Positions 34,819-43,135 of a DNA stretch of 64,000 bases are shown piece after piece. Location of the stretch: positions 40,520 through 104,519 of the forward strand of contig JAFRGQ010000076.1 of assembly GCA_017433725.1 (NCBI GenBank). Direction: 5' to 3'. This DNA is from Lachnospiraceae bacterium (lineage in GTDB: Bacteria; Bacillota; Clostridia; Lachnospirales; Lachnospiraceae). Both the position numbers and the translations under genes were made by a program. Numbering within the stretch: the first letter of the stretch is position 1; every line of letters starts with the position of its first letter. Below the pieces are notes generated by a model. That model did no database searches. It was given only the letters and a program-made list of their open reading frames with translations, and was not told where the DNA came from.

Positions 34819-35496
34819 TTACTTGTTTCGGCTGAAAAACCCTCTCTTTTTCCCTGACCTCTTATTGTAATCCTTCTCGATGTCCGCTTTCCAGGAGGCT
34901 CCGAGTGGTCTTGCCTGCCTTACGCAGCTCATTGCCTCGCTCACGCTGTCATAATTAAGCTGTGTCCCCTGTGCATCCGGACAATAGTTGACAGCTCTCT
35001 CCGCCTCGATTCCGTACTTTGCTGCCTCCGCGACTGCATCTATATTGGCGCCGAGGAAAAGGAATTCCCATCCGTATTTCTCCTGCTCCTTCTTGATCAT
35101 CGCGCGAACTTCCTCTACTCCGTAACGCCTGCTGGAGTTTTCATATCCGTCCGTGATAATAATGAACATAGTCTTGGCAGGTCTGTCCTCCTCCCGAGCA
35201 TATCTGTGAATGGTAGCGATGTGGTGAATAGCTCCGCCGAGTGCATCGAGGAGTGCGGTACATCCGCCCGGGATATAATCCCTATCAGTCATTTCAGGAA
35301 CTTTCCCGATATCGATGCGGTCATAGAGGACTGTCTCCCTTGTGTCGAAGAGTACTGTGGAGAGATACGCTTCCCCCTCCTCCTGTTTCTGCTTCTTCAG
35401 CATGGAGTTGAAGCCTCCTATTGTATCCTTCTCAAGCCCGCTCATGGAGCCGCTCTTATCAATAATAAATACGAGTTCTGTGAGATTTGCTTTCAT
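34819..35496 (-). CDS. von Willebrand factor A (vWA) domain protein, TerY-like
   Basis: A 225-residue cytoplasmic protein with ATG 35496 after AAGGGAGAATTATC. A complete vWA fold is visible: VFIIDKSGSMSG (DxSGS of the metal-ion-dependent adhesion site, residues ~9-20), GGCTALLDALGGAI (MIDAS Thr, ~78-92) and FIIITDGYENSSR (MIDAS Asp, ~112-124). No signal peptide. The C-terminus is basic (KRSGKKRGFFSRNK). Cytoplasmic vWA proteins of this size (TerY-like) act as scaffolds in tellurite-resistance-type and conflict systems. Pairing with the macro-HTH gene downstream suggests joint action in ADP-ribose signalling (inference). Confidence 0.88.
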   Translation of the reverse strand: MKANLTELVFIIDKSGSMSGLEKDTIGGFNSMLKKQKQEEGEAYLSTVLFDTRETVLYDRIDIGKVPEMTDRDYIPGGCTALLDALGGAIHHIATIHRYAREEDRPAKTMFIIITDGYENSSRRYGVEEVRAMIKKEQEKYGWEFLFLGANIDAVAEAAKYGIEAERAVNYCPDAQGTQLNYDSVSEAMSCVRQARPLGASWKADIEKDYNKRSGKKRGFFSRNK

Positions 35497-35627
35497 GATA
35501 ATTCTCCCTTCTTATCTGCTGCCGGCCCTGCAGGTCATTCGTCCCTGCATGTCTTTCTGTCTTTTGATGAGTTTATTCTATCCTGAATAAGAAGGGATAT
35601 GGTCGTCCGCAGGGCGACATTTTGTTT

Positions 35628-36191
35628 TTAAAATTCTATTCCCTCTCTCGCCCGCACCCCATGCTCATAGGGATGCCGCTCCGCCTTCATCTCGGTTATA
35701 TAGTCCGCCGCATCAAGCATCCATTGCGCGGGTTCTCTTCCGGTAAGCACGACTTCCGGTATATTACGTAAATTATCCGGAACATCTTCACCTTCAGATG
35801 CTGTATTGAACTCGCTATCTCTCCGCCCCCTAGTTCCGGTCACATAGTCTCGAAGAAGATCCTCATCGACCATCCCGAGCCGGCAGGCTGCACAGACTTC
35901 ATCGAGAATCAGCACGTCGCACGGAAATGCGAGAGCTTTCTTCAGATTTTCATCATTCAAATGTCTCGTCTCATCCCGCTCCGCCTTGCTCATATTCTTG
36001 TAAAACTTCGTTTCGGGCTTACCGGATAATACAAATGCCCCGAGCAGTTTGAGGGGTGCCAATTCCCCGCTCTTTCCGTTTTTCAGGAACTGCACGATCG
36101 CGACCCGCTTTCCGTGCCCGATGGCGCGAAGCGCAAGCCCCATGGCTGCTGTCGTTTTTCCTTTCCCGTCCCCAAAGTAGAGATGTACCAT
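35628..36191 (-). CDS. cobO: Corrinoid adenosyltransferase CobO/BtuR type
   Basis: A 187-residue protein. ATG 36191 follows AAAGGAAACGT; the ORF opens at an upstream TTG without support. The P-loop GDGKGKTTAAMGLALRAIGH starts at residue 7, and VLILDEVCAACRLGMVDED (~95-113) and PEVVLTGREPAQWMLDAADY (~145-165) are standard CobO motifs. It transfers the adenosyl group from ATP to cob(I)yrinic acid diamide or cobalamin. An insertion of about fifteen polar residues (RGRRDSEFNTASEGEDVPDN, ~123-142) is unusual for the family. Follows cobQ with a 106-bp gap, same direction. Confidence 0.93.
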   Translation of the reverse strand: MVHLYFGDGKGKTTAAMGLALRAIGHGKRVAIVQFLKNGKSGELAPLKLLGAFVLSGKPETKFYKNMSKAERDETRHLNDENLKKALAFPCDVLILDEVCAACRLGMVDEDLLRDYVTGTRGRRDSEFNTASEGEDVPDNLRNIPEVVLTGREPAQWMLDAADYITEMKAERHPYEHGVRAREGIEF

Positions 36192-36297
36192 ACGTTTCCT
36201 TTCCAAAGCTCAACCGGTTCTTCCGGTGTATTTCAATGATACCCTACATGTCCGTTTAGCGTGCATCACAAAAATGTTCTGCATGTTTATCATCGTC

Positions 36298-37875
36298 TTA
36301 TCCGATGATTCGATATATTTCTTTCATATCAAGACTCTCACGTACCGTCTCCGCCAGTTTTCTGTATTGTCTGTCACGGTACTCCGCCCTGCTCTCAGCA
36401 TGAAAATTTTCCGGATTTATCCCTTTTCTCTCCAACAAATATTCTGCAATCGCATCTGTCAGCTCTCCCGTATCGAACAGACCATGCAGGTAAGTTCCGA
36501 ATACGTTGCCGCACCAACATCCGTCCATACGTCCGTCTTCAAGTTTTATAAAGGAAGATCCTTTCCCCGAAATCTGCTTTGTCCTGCCCATATGGATTTC
36601 ATACCCATCGAGATGAACGCCTTCTAAAGGTCCGCCGATGACGAGACCCTGAACACGAGACCTGCACTTCTCTCCGGTAAATGTCGTAGAGACAGGTAGC
36701 AGCCCCATACCGGGAAGCTCAGACGAATATGACGCTTCCTGCGACATGAGTTGAATGCTCTCAACGCCTTCGGAATCCTTAATGCTCTCCCCGTTCATCT
36801 GACAGCCGCCTACGACACCGGAAGATTGACTGCTCTCGACTCCTTCCGGGTCCTTAAGACTCACCCCGAGCATCTGATAACCTCCGCAGACACCGAGAAC
36901 AGGCGTGCCGGCATCTGCCTTTTTCAGAATCAGGGCCTCAAGGCCGCTTTCACGCAGCCAGCGCAGATCGGCCATCGTGCTCTTCGTGCCGGGAAGAATG
37001 ATCATGTCCGGATTCCCGAGTTCATCGCGCCGGCTCACATAGCGGAGACCCAGTGCCGGATGCTCTTCAAGTGGAGCGAAATCCGTAAAATTTGAGATTC
37101 TCGGAAGCCGTACGACCGTAATGTCGATCACCTTCTCATGGCTCGATGCCAGAAGTCTGGAGGACAGGCTGTCCTCGTCATCGATATCAGCATCCGTATA
37201 TGGAACCACTCCGAGGCAAGGTACTCTCGTCAGATCTTCAAGCATTTTGAGGCCGGGCTTCAGAATTTCTACATCTCCACGGAACTTGTTGATCACCGTT
37301 CCGGCAATTCTCGCGCGTTCATCTTCCTCCAGAAGTGCGATTGTTCCGTACAGCTGTGCAAAAACGCCGCCCGGATTGATATCTCCCACAAGGAGGACCG
37401 GGGCGTCCACAAGCTTAGCAAGACCCATATTTACGATATCGTCCGCCTTGAGATTGATCTCGGCGGGGCTGCCGGCACCTTCAATGACAATAATATCATT
37501 TTCAGAAGCCAGGCTTTTGTAGGCATGTAAGATATCGGGGATCAGGGTGGTCTTCATTTTAAAATACTCTCCGGCTCTGTATGTGCCGAGCACTCTTCCG
37601 TTCACGATGACCTGACTCCCAACATCGCTCGTCGGCTTCAGGAGTATGGGATTCATGCGCACATCCGGCTCTTTACCCGCTGCCTCCGCCTGCGCGACCT
37701 GGGCCCGCCCCATTTCGAGACCATCCTTTGTTATGTAGCTGTTCAAGGCCATATTCTGGCTTTTGAAAGGCGCGACACGGTAACCGTCCTCGCGAAATAT
37801 GCGGCACAGGGCTGTCACAAGCAGGCTTTTGCCGGCGCCTGACATGGTGCCCTGAATCATGATGCATTTTGCCAT
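36298..37875 (-). CDS. cobQ: Cobyric acid synthase CobQ, with an internal segment duplication
   Basis: A 525-residue glutamine-dependent amidase. ATG 37875 follows AAGGAGAACTTTC. The N-terminal ATPase domain has [14 protein letters not shown] (P-loop, ~residues 5-18), [23 protein letters not shown]-type sequence and [13 protein letters not shown]. The glutamine amidotransferase domain has [12 protein letters not shown] with the nucleophile Cys (~residue 328) and YLHGLFD near the end. Just after the nucleophile a segment is repeated: [20 protein letters not shown] is followed by [20 protein letters not shown]. Normal CobQ goes straight from this helix to PGLGLLP. The duplicated copy adds about 25 residues beside the active site. 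Between cobW-like gene and cobO. Confidence 0.93.
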   Translation of the reverse strand: MAKCIMIQGTMSGAGKSLLVTALCRIFREDGYRVAPFKSQNMALNSYITKDGLEMGRAQVAQAEAAGKEPDVRMNPILLKPTSDVGSQVIVNGRVLGTYRAGEYFKMKTTLIPDILHAYKSLASENDIIVIEGAGSPAEINLKADDIVNMGLAKLVDAPVLLVGDINPGGVFAQLYGTIALLEEDERARIAGTVINKFRGDVEILKPGLKMLEDLTRVPCLGVVPYTDADIDDEDSLSSRLLASSHEKVIDITVVRLPRISNFTDFAPLEEHPALGLRYVSRRDELGNPDMIILPGTKSTMADLRWLRESGLEALILKKADAGTPVLGVCGGYQMLGVSLKDPEGVESSQSSGVVGGCQMNGESIKDSEGVESIQLMSQEASYSSELPGMGLLPVSTTFTGEKCRSRVQGLVIGGPLEGVHLDGYEIHMGRTKQISGKGSSFIKLEDGRMDGCWCGNVFGTYLHGLFDTGELTDAIAEYLLERKGINPENFHAESRAEYRDRQYRKLAETVRESLDMKEIYRIIG

Positions 37876-37963
37876 GAAAGTTCTCCTTGATGTTCTCATC
37901 CTGCCGATACATCTCAGAAGTCAGCCATTTTTCTGTGATGAAAGAGACTGAGATCCGTGCAAA

Positions 37964-38905
37964 TTATTTCCCGGCCGCCTCAAAGTATTCGCGCACCCTC
38001 TCCTCGACCAGGTCCTCGCCGATTACGATCACGATTTCCTGCCCCTTCTCTATCGGCTTAATATTGATCTCCCGATGCGTTGCGTTGATTTCGATCCAGC
38101 CATTTTCTACCGGCATGAAACCTTTGATGCGAAACACATTTCCACAGGTCTCATCCCACATCATGGCTGCGCTCTTCTCCCGGAGTTCCGCCTCGCTCAT
38201 ATGATAGTTCATGAAATACAACGACTCAAACGAATTCTCCTGTGACACCGGTAGCTTCACATGGCTTTCAAGCACATACCCGCAGTTTTCGATATCCTCA
38301 AAGTCCTTATCCGTGAACTCGTCCCAGGGCTTCGTAATAATCTCTTTGTCAAATCGTCTGCTGCACCCGAACTTTTCCATCACCTCATTCATATGCCGCA
38401 CCGTATGCTCGATATCCTTATCCGTAGCATCCTGCGTGCGGCTCAGGATGATTCGCCCTGCATTTGCAAGCTGTGAGGCGAGCAGGTAGTCGCTCTGCTC
38501 TGACAGATCGTCCTCCAGCTTCGCATCCACGACCACGATCACGTTTCCTACCTCGTACCAACGGTCGAGCGGCTCCTCATACAGCACATCGAAAAATTCG
38601 TCCACGTCGAAGACTCCCGAAGGCTCGATCACAACTCTGTCGACCCTTCTCATACCAAATGCAATCAACTTTGCTTTCAGTCTTCTGATGTGTGTCTCGT
38701 AGCCGTCTCCCCCGGTAACCATCTCCATATCACAGAGCGGACCGAACAGCTCCTGCAGCAGCATCAGATCGACGTTGACGGCACCGTGATCATTTTCTAT
38801 AATGCCGGTATTCTTGCCGGAATTGACCATATGCTGTACGTATTTCTTCATGAAAGTCGTTTTTCCGGACCCGAGAAATCCGGTAATCAAATCCACTTTA
38901 ATCAT
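37964..38905 (-). CDS. COG0523/CobW-like G3E GTPase lacking the CxCC motif
   Basis: A 313-residue protein; ATG 38905 with AAAGGGGAAAATT upstream is chosen over an ORF start 25 codons earlier. Walker A is LITGFLGSGKTTFMKKY (residues 5-21), switch/Walker B region RVVIEPSGVFDVDEF (~86-100) and the NKxD-like position is LSRTQDATD (~150), so the guanine motif is atypical. Family members carry CxCC before MVTGGD-type sequence; here the place reads DMEMVTGGDGYETHI without cysteines. A CobW C-terminal domain follows (VFRIKGFMPVENGW). Zn or cobalt chaperone function is expected for the family; loss of the cysteine motif questions metal handling. First gene of the leftward cobW-cobQ-cobO set. Confidence 0.83.
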   Translation of the reverse strand: MIKVDLITGFLGSGKTTFMKKYVQHMVNSGKNTGIIENDHGAVNVDLMLLQELFGPLCDMEMVTGGDGYETHIRRLKAKLIAFGMRRVDRVVIEPSGVFDVDEFFDVLYEEPLDRWYEVGNVIVVVDAKLEDDLSEQSDYLLASQLANAGRIILSRTQDATDKDIEHTVRHMNEVMEKFGCSRRFDKEIITKPWDEFTDKDFEDIENCGYVLESHVKLPVSQENSFESLYFMNYHMSEAELREKSAAMMWDETCGNVFRIKGFMPVENGWIEINATHREINIKPIEKGQEIVIVIGEDLVEERVREYFEAAGK

Positions 38906-39252
38906 AATTTTCCCCTTTAACGAAGTCCCTGTTTTTCTTGAATAATCGAAACCCCCGACAAAATACCGATAAAAAGGCACATTTATGCGCCGGATTATGA
39001 TTATCGCGTTAGAGAAGCTATTCCGATAAGATGATTTGTGATTTTTAGGACTTTTCAGCTTTCATCATACTACATCTGCAATTTCCCCGCGAGTAAAAAC
39101 TGCCGCATCATGAAGACAATCCTGTGCATTGCAATACTGGAAGAAAGGTCTTTTTGACTGTATACTAAATATATCGGGAGTTCCGCAAAGAGCTGCCGTG
39201 GAAAGAACGCTTTCGTGTTACAGGTCACCATTATATGTGAGGTGGAACAATT
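38906..39252. other. Divergent intergenic region, no gene seen
   Basis: It separates the cobW-like gene and the radical SAM gene. I looked for a cobalamin riboswitch (B12 box) on the minus strand and saw none. TATACT near 39161 and AT-rich sequence may serve the rightward gene, but no well-spaced -35 was found. Nothing else supported. Confidence 0.4.
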
Positions 39253-40113
39253 ATGACAAAATGCGATGTATGTTTCAGGCACTGCAATATTGAGGAAGGA
39301 AAGCTTGGCTTCTGCGGAGCCAGGACATGCATAGATGGGAAAGTGATACAGGCAAATTACGGGCGGATCACCTCCCTCGCTCTCGATCCGATCGAGAAAA
39401 AGCCTCTGAATCGGTTCTACCCGGGGAGCCTAATCCTGTCCGCAGGGAGCTACGGGTGCAATCTGCGCTGTCCCTTCTGCCAGAACTATGAGATTTCCTG
39501 GTCAGAAGAAGCTTGGAAATTCGCAAAAACTGCCGATGTATGTACCCCTGAAAATCTTGCGAGAACGGCTGCCTATTATCAAAATCAGGGAAATATCGGC
39601 ATCGCCTTCACTTACAATGAGCCGCTGATCGGTTATGAGTTCATATTAGATACAGCAAAGCTTATAAAAGAACTCGGCATGAAAACGGTGCTCGTCACAA
39701 ACGGCCCCGCGGAACTTACTGTACTGGAAAAACTTGCTCCTGATATCGACGCCATGAATATCGATCTTAAGGGCTTTACGGACAGGTATGACAGAGAAGT
39801 ACTTAAAGGTGACAGGAAAATGGTGATGGACTTTATCGCGAGAGCCGCCCAGATCTGTCACGTTGAGGTCACTACTCTGATCATTCCCGGAGAAAATGAT
39901 TCGGAGGAGGAAATGGATACTCTCAGCAGCTGGATTGCCGGCCTCACGGATAAACACGGCAAGAGAATCGGACAGACTATCCCTCTCCACATTTCACGGT
40001 TCTTCCCGCGCTTTCATATGCAGGACAGACGGGCTACCGAAGTCAGGCTGGTATACCGTCTTGCCGAGGTCGCACGCAGGAATCTGACCTATGTGTACAC
40101 GGGGAATTGCTGA
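39253..40113 (+). CDS. Radical SAM enzyme of the AmmeMemoRadiSam type
   Basis: A 286-residue protein from ATG 39253 after GAGGTGGAACAATT. An N-terminal Cys-rich section (CDVCFRHCNIEEGKLGFCGA, residues 4-23) precedes the radical SAM core with SYGCNLRCPFCQNYEIS (CxxxCxxC, ~72-84). The sequence YGRITSLALDPIEKKPLNRF and TYNEPLIGYEFILDTAKL are typical of this COG1180-related group. Such genes often occur beside AMMECR1 and Memo genes; neither is here, so it is a stand-alone copy. The reaction is not established for the family. Divergent from the cobW-like gene. Confidence 0.87.
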   Translation: MTKCDVCFRHCNIEEGKLGFCGARTCIDGKVIQANYGRITSLALDPIEKKPLNRFYPGSLILSAGSYGCNLRCPFCQNYEISWSEEAWKFAKTADVCTPENLARTAAYYQNQGNIGIAFTYNEPLIGYEFILDTAKLIKELGMKTVLVTNGPAELTVLEKLAPDIDAMNIDLKGFTDRYDREVLKGDRKMVMDFIARAAQICHVEVTTLIIPGENDSEEEMDTLSSWIAGLTDKHGKRIGQTIPLHISRFFPRFHMQDRRATEVRLVYRLAEVARRNLTYVYTGNC

Positions 40114-40354
40114 AGAGCAAGGTTCAAGATTTCACCTATTGACAGTTAATCAGTTTTTCCCGGTTCCATGTCGGTTCAATTTAGGTCCAGAGTCTAATTT
40201 ACTTTGGCAAATGAGATCCGCAAAAAAATTATATTTTCATTAGCCCCACCGCTATATCCTTCGTATATAAATATGTCCGGGCAAAAGACAAGCCCGATAA
40301 AATAGATAATAAAAATCAAAATAAATCAGAAAGAATACGAAGGAGATTAATACC

Positions 40355-40615
40355 ATGACAGGAATGACAATGATAAATGATGCAGCACTTGAGACAATCG
40401 TAGGTGGAGCAGTCCGCACAGTAAAGAACACATCCGTAGGATACGCATATGTAAGAGTACAGCCGGGTCTTAAGAGCAGAATCCTTGGCAAGATCAGCAA
40501 CGGCCGCAAGGTCAACACAACCGGCAAGAGAGTCTACAAGGACGGTTACACATGGTACGAGATCGCCATCAAGAACGGCAGGGGCTGGGTCGCAGGAAGC
40601 CTGCTTGGTCTTTAA
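40355..40615 (+). CDS. SH3b mini-protein with double-glycine leader-like N-terminus (A)
   Basis: An 86-residue protein from ATG 40355 with AAGGAGATTAATACC upstream. Residues 1-18 (MTGMTMINDAALETIVGG) look like a class II bacteriocin/RiPP leader: acidic-hydrophobic helix ending LxxIxGG. The remaining ~68 residues match a bacterial SH3 domain (YAYVRVQPGLKSRILGKI, KVNTTGKRVYKDGYTWYEI, GWVAGSLLG). If cleaved after GG by a C39-peptidase ABC exporter the product would be a secreted mini-SH3 protein. No such exporter is in the window. The homologue at 40925 is convergent and shares leader and SH3 layout. Function unknown; wall binding or bacteriocin-like activity are guesses. Confidence 0.8.
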   Translation: MTGMTMINDAALETIVGGAVRTVKNTSVGYAYVRVQPGLKSRILGKISNGRKVNTTGKRVYKDGYTWYEIAIKNGRGWVAGSLLGL

Positions 40616-40698
40616 TTAATCGGAGACAACCAGATATAGATAAAAGCAGTCGCGAAAGCGGCTGCTTTTTTGTCGTTCACGCTCTTTAAAATAACTTT

Positions 40699-40823
40699 AA
40701 GAACGCCTCGGCGTTCTTGCCTCGACGTGCGCCAAGACGCCTTCCATGGCACACATCTGCGATCCGCCGTGCCTAAGCATGCGTAACAATGCTCCAGTGG
40801 AGCATTGTGTAGCTGAGGCTTTT
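40699..40823 (+). repeat. Mosaic palindromic repeat, near-complete copy 1
   Basis: Starts with AAGAACGCCTCGGCGTTCTT (40699-40718), a partly decayed second stem, then GCGATCCGCCGTGCCTAAGC and a CAATGCTCC-AGT-GGAGCATTG hairpin, ending GCTGAGGCTTTT. The last ~67 bases are identical to the copy at 63863. It lies between the two convergent SH3b genes. Confidence 0.85.
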
Positions 40824-40824
40824 G

Positions 40825-40901
40825 TCGTATAGGAAATTCGAGGAATTTCCTATACGATAAAAAAGGTACAGGCCTTTTATAGGGTCTGCACCTTTCTTTT
40901 T
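40825..40901. terminator. Perfect 15-bp palindrome followed by bidirectional terminator
   Basis: TCGTATAGGAAATTC (40825-40839) pairs with GAATTTCCTATACGA (40843-40857) over a 3-base loop. Next AAAGGT (40862) to ACCTTT (40895) forms an imperfect stem with T-runs on both strands, ending transcripts of both SH3b genes. Confidence 0.75.
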
Positions 40902-40924
40902 TATATTTCTTCTGTTGTTACCTA

Positions 40925-41191
40925 TCAATAGCCGATCAGGCTGCCGGCAATCCAGCCGTTATCGGAACAACCCTCAAGATGTACCTCATACCATGTGTAG
41001 CCGTCCTTCTTGAACGTCTCGCCTGTTGTATCAAGCTTTACACCGTTGGCTGCCTTAAAGCATACTGCGCTGCCATAGCCCGGATTCTCTCTGATATATG
41101 TATAATCGGAAGCATCATTATATATAGTTCTTAAAACGCCACCTGTGATTGCCTCGAACGCCTCTTCATCAAGCACATGTCTTTCGCCCAT
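40925..41191 (-). CDS. SH3b mini-protein with double-glycine leader-like N-terminus (B)
   Basis: An 88-residue protein with ATG 41191 after AAGGAGAATGAACG. The leader-like part ends FEAITGGVLRT, with the same placement of GG (residues 17-18) as protein A. The SH3b part aligns along its length: YTYIRENPG, NGVKLDTTGETFKKDGYTWY, GWIAGSLIGY. Two cysteines (CFKAAN and EGCSD) could form a disulfide after export; protein A has none. It is convergent with A, with the mosaic repeat and terminator between them, so they arose by inverted duplication or are separately regulated. No known family function. Confidence 0.8.
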   Translation of the reverse strand: MGERHVLDEEAFEAITGGVLRTIYNDASDYTYIRENPGYGSAVCFKAANGVKLDTTGETFKKDGYTWYEVHLEGCSDNGWIAGSLIGY

Positions 41192-41298
41192 CGTTCATTC
41201 TCCTTATAGCTTAACGTGATATTTCATTTTCCATACACAGGTCATCTGACCTGCATAACTGTATATACGAGTCAACAACAGGAGAGGTATAATTATTT

Positions 41299-42666
41299 TT
41301 AAAAATGTATAATCCTTTTCCACCCTCTAAGGCTCACCGGCTCAAATCTCTTCTTTAGCTCCCTGACCATATGTCCGCCGCCGGCATCCGGTATCACCAC
41401 ATCACACTCCGTCTTATCAATTCCGAAAAGTACTGTCTGCGGAGCCCCGGTGTACTGGCGAAGTTCCTCCAGCATCAGTCTTCTTGTCGCACCGCAATAA
41501 TATATGCGGAGCATCAGCTCGCCATCCCTGCAGTCGAACGAGTCATAGACAGTCCTGACCATGTTTGCCCATGGCTGTCTGTGAAGTGTCTCACAAAGCT
41601 GCTCGACTCTTTCCCTGCGGTCAATGATAAGAAAATACAGCACGCCGTCCACGATATCTTCCGTCGTGCTGACGTAATTCCGGTAGGGTGAATCCTTCTT
41701 TTTCCTATAAAGCGCATACATCGCTTCCTCAGGGCTTCCCTTATCGGGTTCCGGTCCGCCCGTTTTAAAGCCTCTGCAGTAAATCACGAGCAGATTCTCC
41801 TCGACCTTACTCACAAAATAAGGCTCATTCTCCTCCAGAAGGAATCTTGTAACATTATATGCGAGTCCTCTGGTCATCGTGATCGTGCGGATATAAGTCT
41901 TGGAATTCATGTCATACAGCACAGCCCCGTCCATAGCTATAATCGGGAGCCGAAGACCGATTCCTTCGGTCAATTCCCGCACTGTAGCCGGAGTCTGCTT
42001 CGTTGATACAGAAAACTGCATGCCATCCTGAATGAAGCGATTCAGCCGTATCCTTGTAATCGGTGATAGATTTCGATCCTCTCTGAAGAGAACGTGGTCG
42101 ACTCCCGAAACGAACAATGTATCCGTGTCTTTGGTTCTCGGAAAATGTACCGAATTCGCCAATATGGCAACACCCACGCCGATGATCGTATCCATGGTTC
42201 TGTTAAATACAAAGAGATACGGGTTTGCATCCCCTATGTGATTCAGCGTAATACTCATAAATACCACACAGGAAAAATACGATGAAGTGGTGACCTTAAG
42301 AACAACCGTAGAATAGAGCACGATACCTATGAATAATGCCAGTATAATATAGTAGATAAGTGTAGTATCATAGCCAACTTCACCACCGGTGATCCAGAGT
42401 GCTCCGAACAGGACGACTGCACCCCAGAACGCACCGATCAAAGTACCTATAATTCTGTTCCTGCCTACCTTGAGCATGTTGGCGGTGTAAGGCTGAATGC
42501 ATTGAAGCGCAGCTATTATGGAATAAAACAGCGCGCCGCTCCTTCCGCGCAGGAAGTAGATAGCCACACATAAAAGCGCCGCGAGCACTGAGCGCAGGAT
42601 TCTCTGCCCCGGCACCGGCAGCTTGATACCTCTGTCTGTATTTTCGGCTGTATTCTTAATATTCAT
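41299..42666 (-). CDS. FUSC/aromatic-acid-exporter-like membrane protein fused to a degenerate HAD-like domain
   Basis: A 455-residue protein. Residues ~20-190 have about six hydrophobic segments in the FUSC/ArAE arrangement (SGALFYSIIAALQCIQPYTA, VGRNRIIGTLIGAFWGAVVL). From ~197 the sequence follows a Cof-type HAD plan: TLFVSGVDHVLFREDRNLSP stands where DLDGTL is expected, then FIQDGMQFSVSTKQTPATVR (motif II region) and PIIAMDGAVLYDMNSKTYI (the family's ENGA-Y), ending near VVIPDAGGGHMVRELKKRF in place of GDxxND. The nucleophile motif is DHVLF, so catalysis is doubtful. The fusion suggests a sensor or regulator attached to a transporter. Start ATG 42666 has only a weak site. Confidence 0.75.
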   Translation of the reverse strand: MNIKNTAENTDRGIKLPVPGQRILRSVLAALLCVAIYFLRGRSGALFYSIIAALQCIQPYTANMLKVGRNRIIGTLIGAFWGAVVLFGALWITGGEVGYDTTLIYYIILALFIGIVLYSTVVLKVTTSSYFSCVVFMSITLNHIGDANPYLFVFNRTMDTIIGVGVAILANSVHFPRTKDTDTLFVSGVDHVLFREDRNLSPITRIRLNRFIQDGMQFSVSTKQTPATVRELTEGIGLRLPIIAMDGAVLYDMNSKTYIRTITMTRGLAYNVTRFLLEENEPYFVSKVEENLLVIYCRGFKTGGPEPDKGSPEEAMYALYRKKKDSPYRNYVSTTEDIVDGVLYFLIIDRRERVEQLCETLHRQPWANMVRTVYDSFDCRDGELMLRIYYCGATRRLMLEELRQYTGAPQTVLFGIDKTECDVVIPDAGGGHMVRELKKRFEPVSLRGWKRIIHF

Positions 42667-43135
42667 CTTTTCACAAACTTTCTGACCTGTTCTGACTGAC
42701 CTGTTTTATCTGAACGATTCTGTCTGCACTGTTTTCCGCAGCATTTTCTAACCGGCCGGTTATGACAGAAATCGGTCTCTCACGTCAACCTCGAGAGGGC
42801 AATTAAACATGAATAGCTGCGGAAATCAGTATTCTTTTAAAAAATGTTATGATAACCACACCTGCATGTCAAGCCGCAGTTGCACAAAACAGAGCGCTCC
42901 TTTTATCCGGAGAATGCATATTGTATCCATACGAGGAATGCTATAAAATGGATGTAAGTATTCATAATATAAACTATAAGAATTCACTAAAACCGGCACA
43001 TTCCTTTGCTTAATCATCGGAATAAGCCGGTTTTGATATTTTCAGTCTATCTTTTCTGTGTTAATATGGTACAGTAATAAAATGGAGCATGTTCACAGGC
43101 TCACCGTTTATCAAACACTCCAAGGAGGGAATACC
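42667..43135. promoter_or_regulatory. Intergenic region with leader hairpin before the amino-acid ABC operon
   Basis: No gene is supported. AAAACCGGC (42989-42997) with nested ATTCC/GGAAT pairs with GCCGGTTTT (43026-43034) and is followed by TTTTGATATT, a terminator-like hairpin on the plus strand. TATAAA near 42942 could be a promoter before it and TAATAT near 43065 one after it. No rightward gene lies upstream, so the hairpin may be an attenuator or end of a small RNA. Confidence 0.5.

Noticed and set aside
38906-39252. Cobalamin riboswitch before the cobW-cobQ-cobO genes
   Set aside because: No B12 box or matching stems found on the minus strand.
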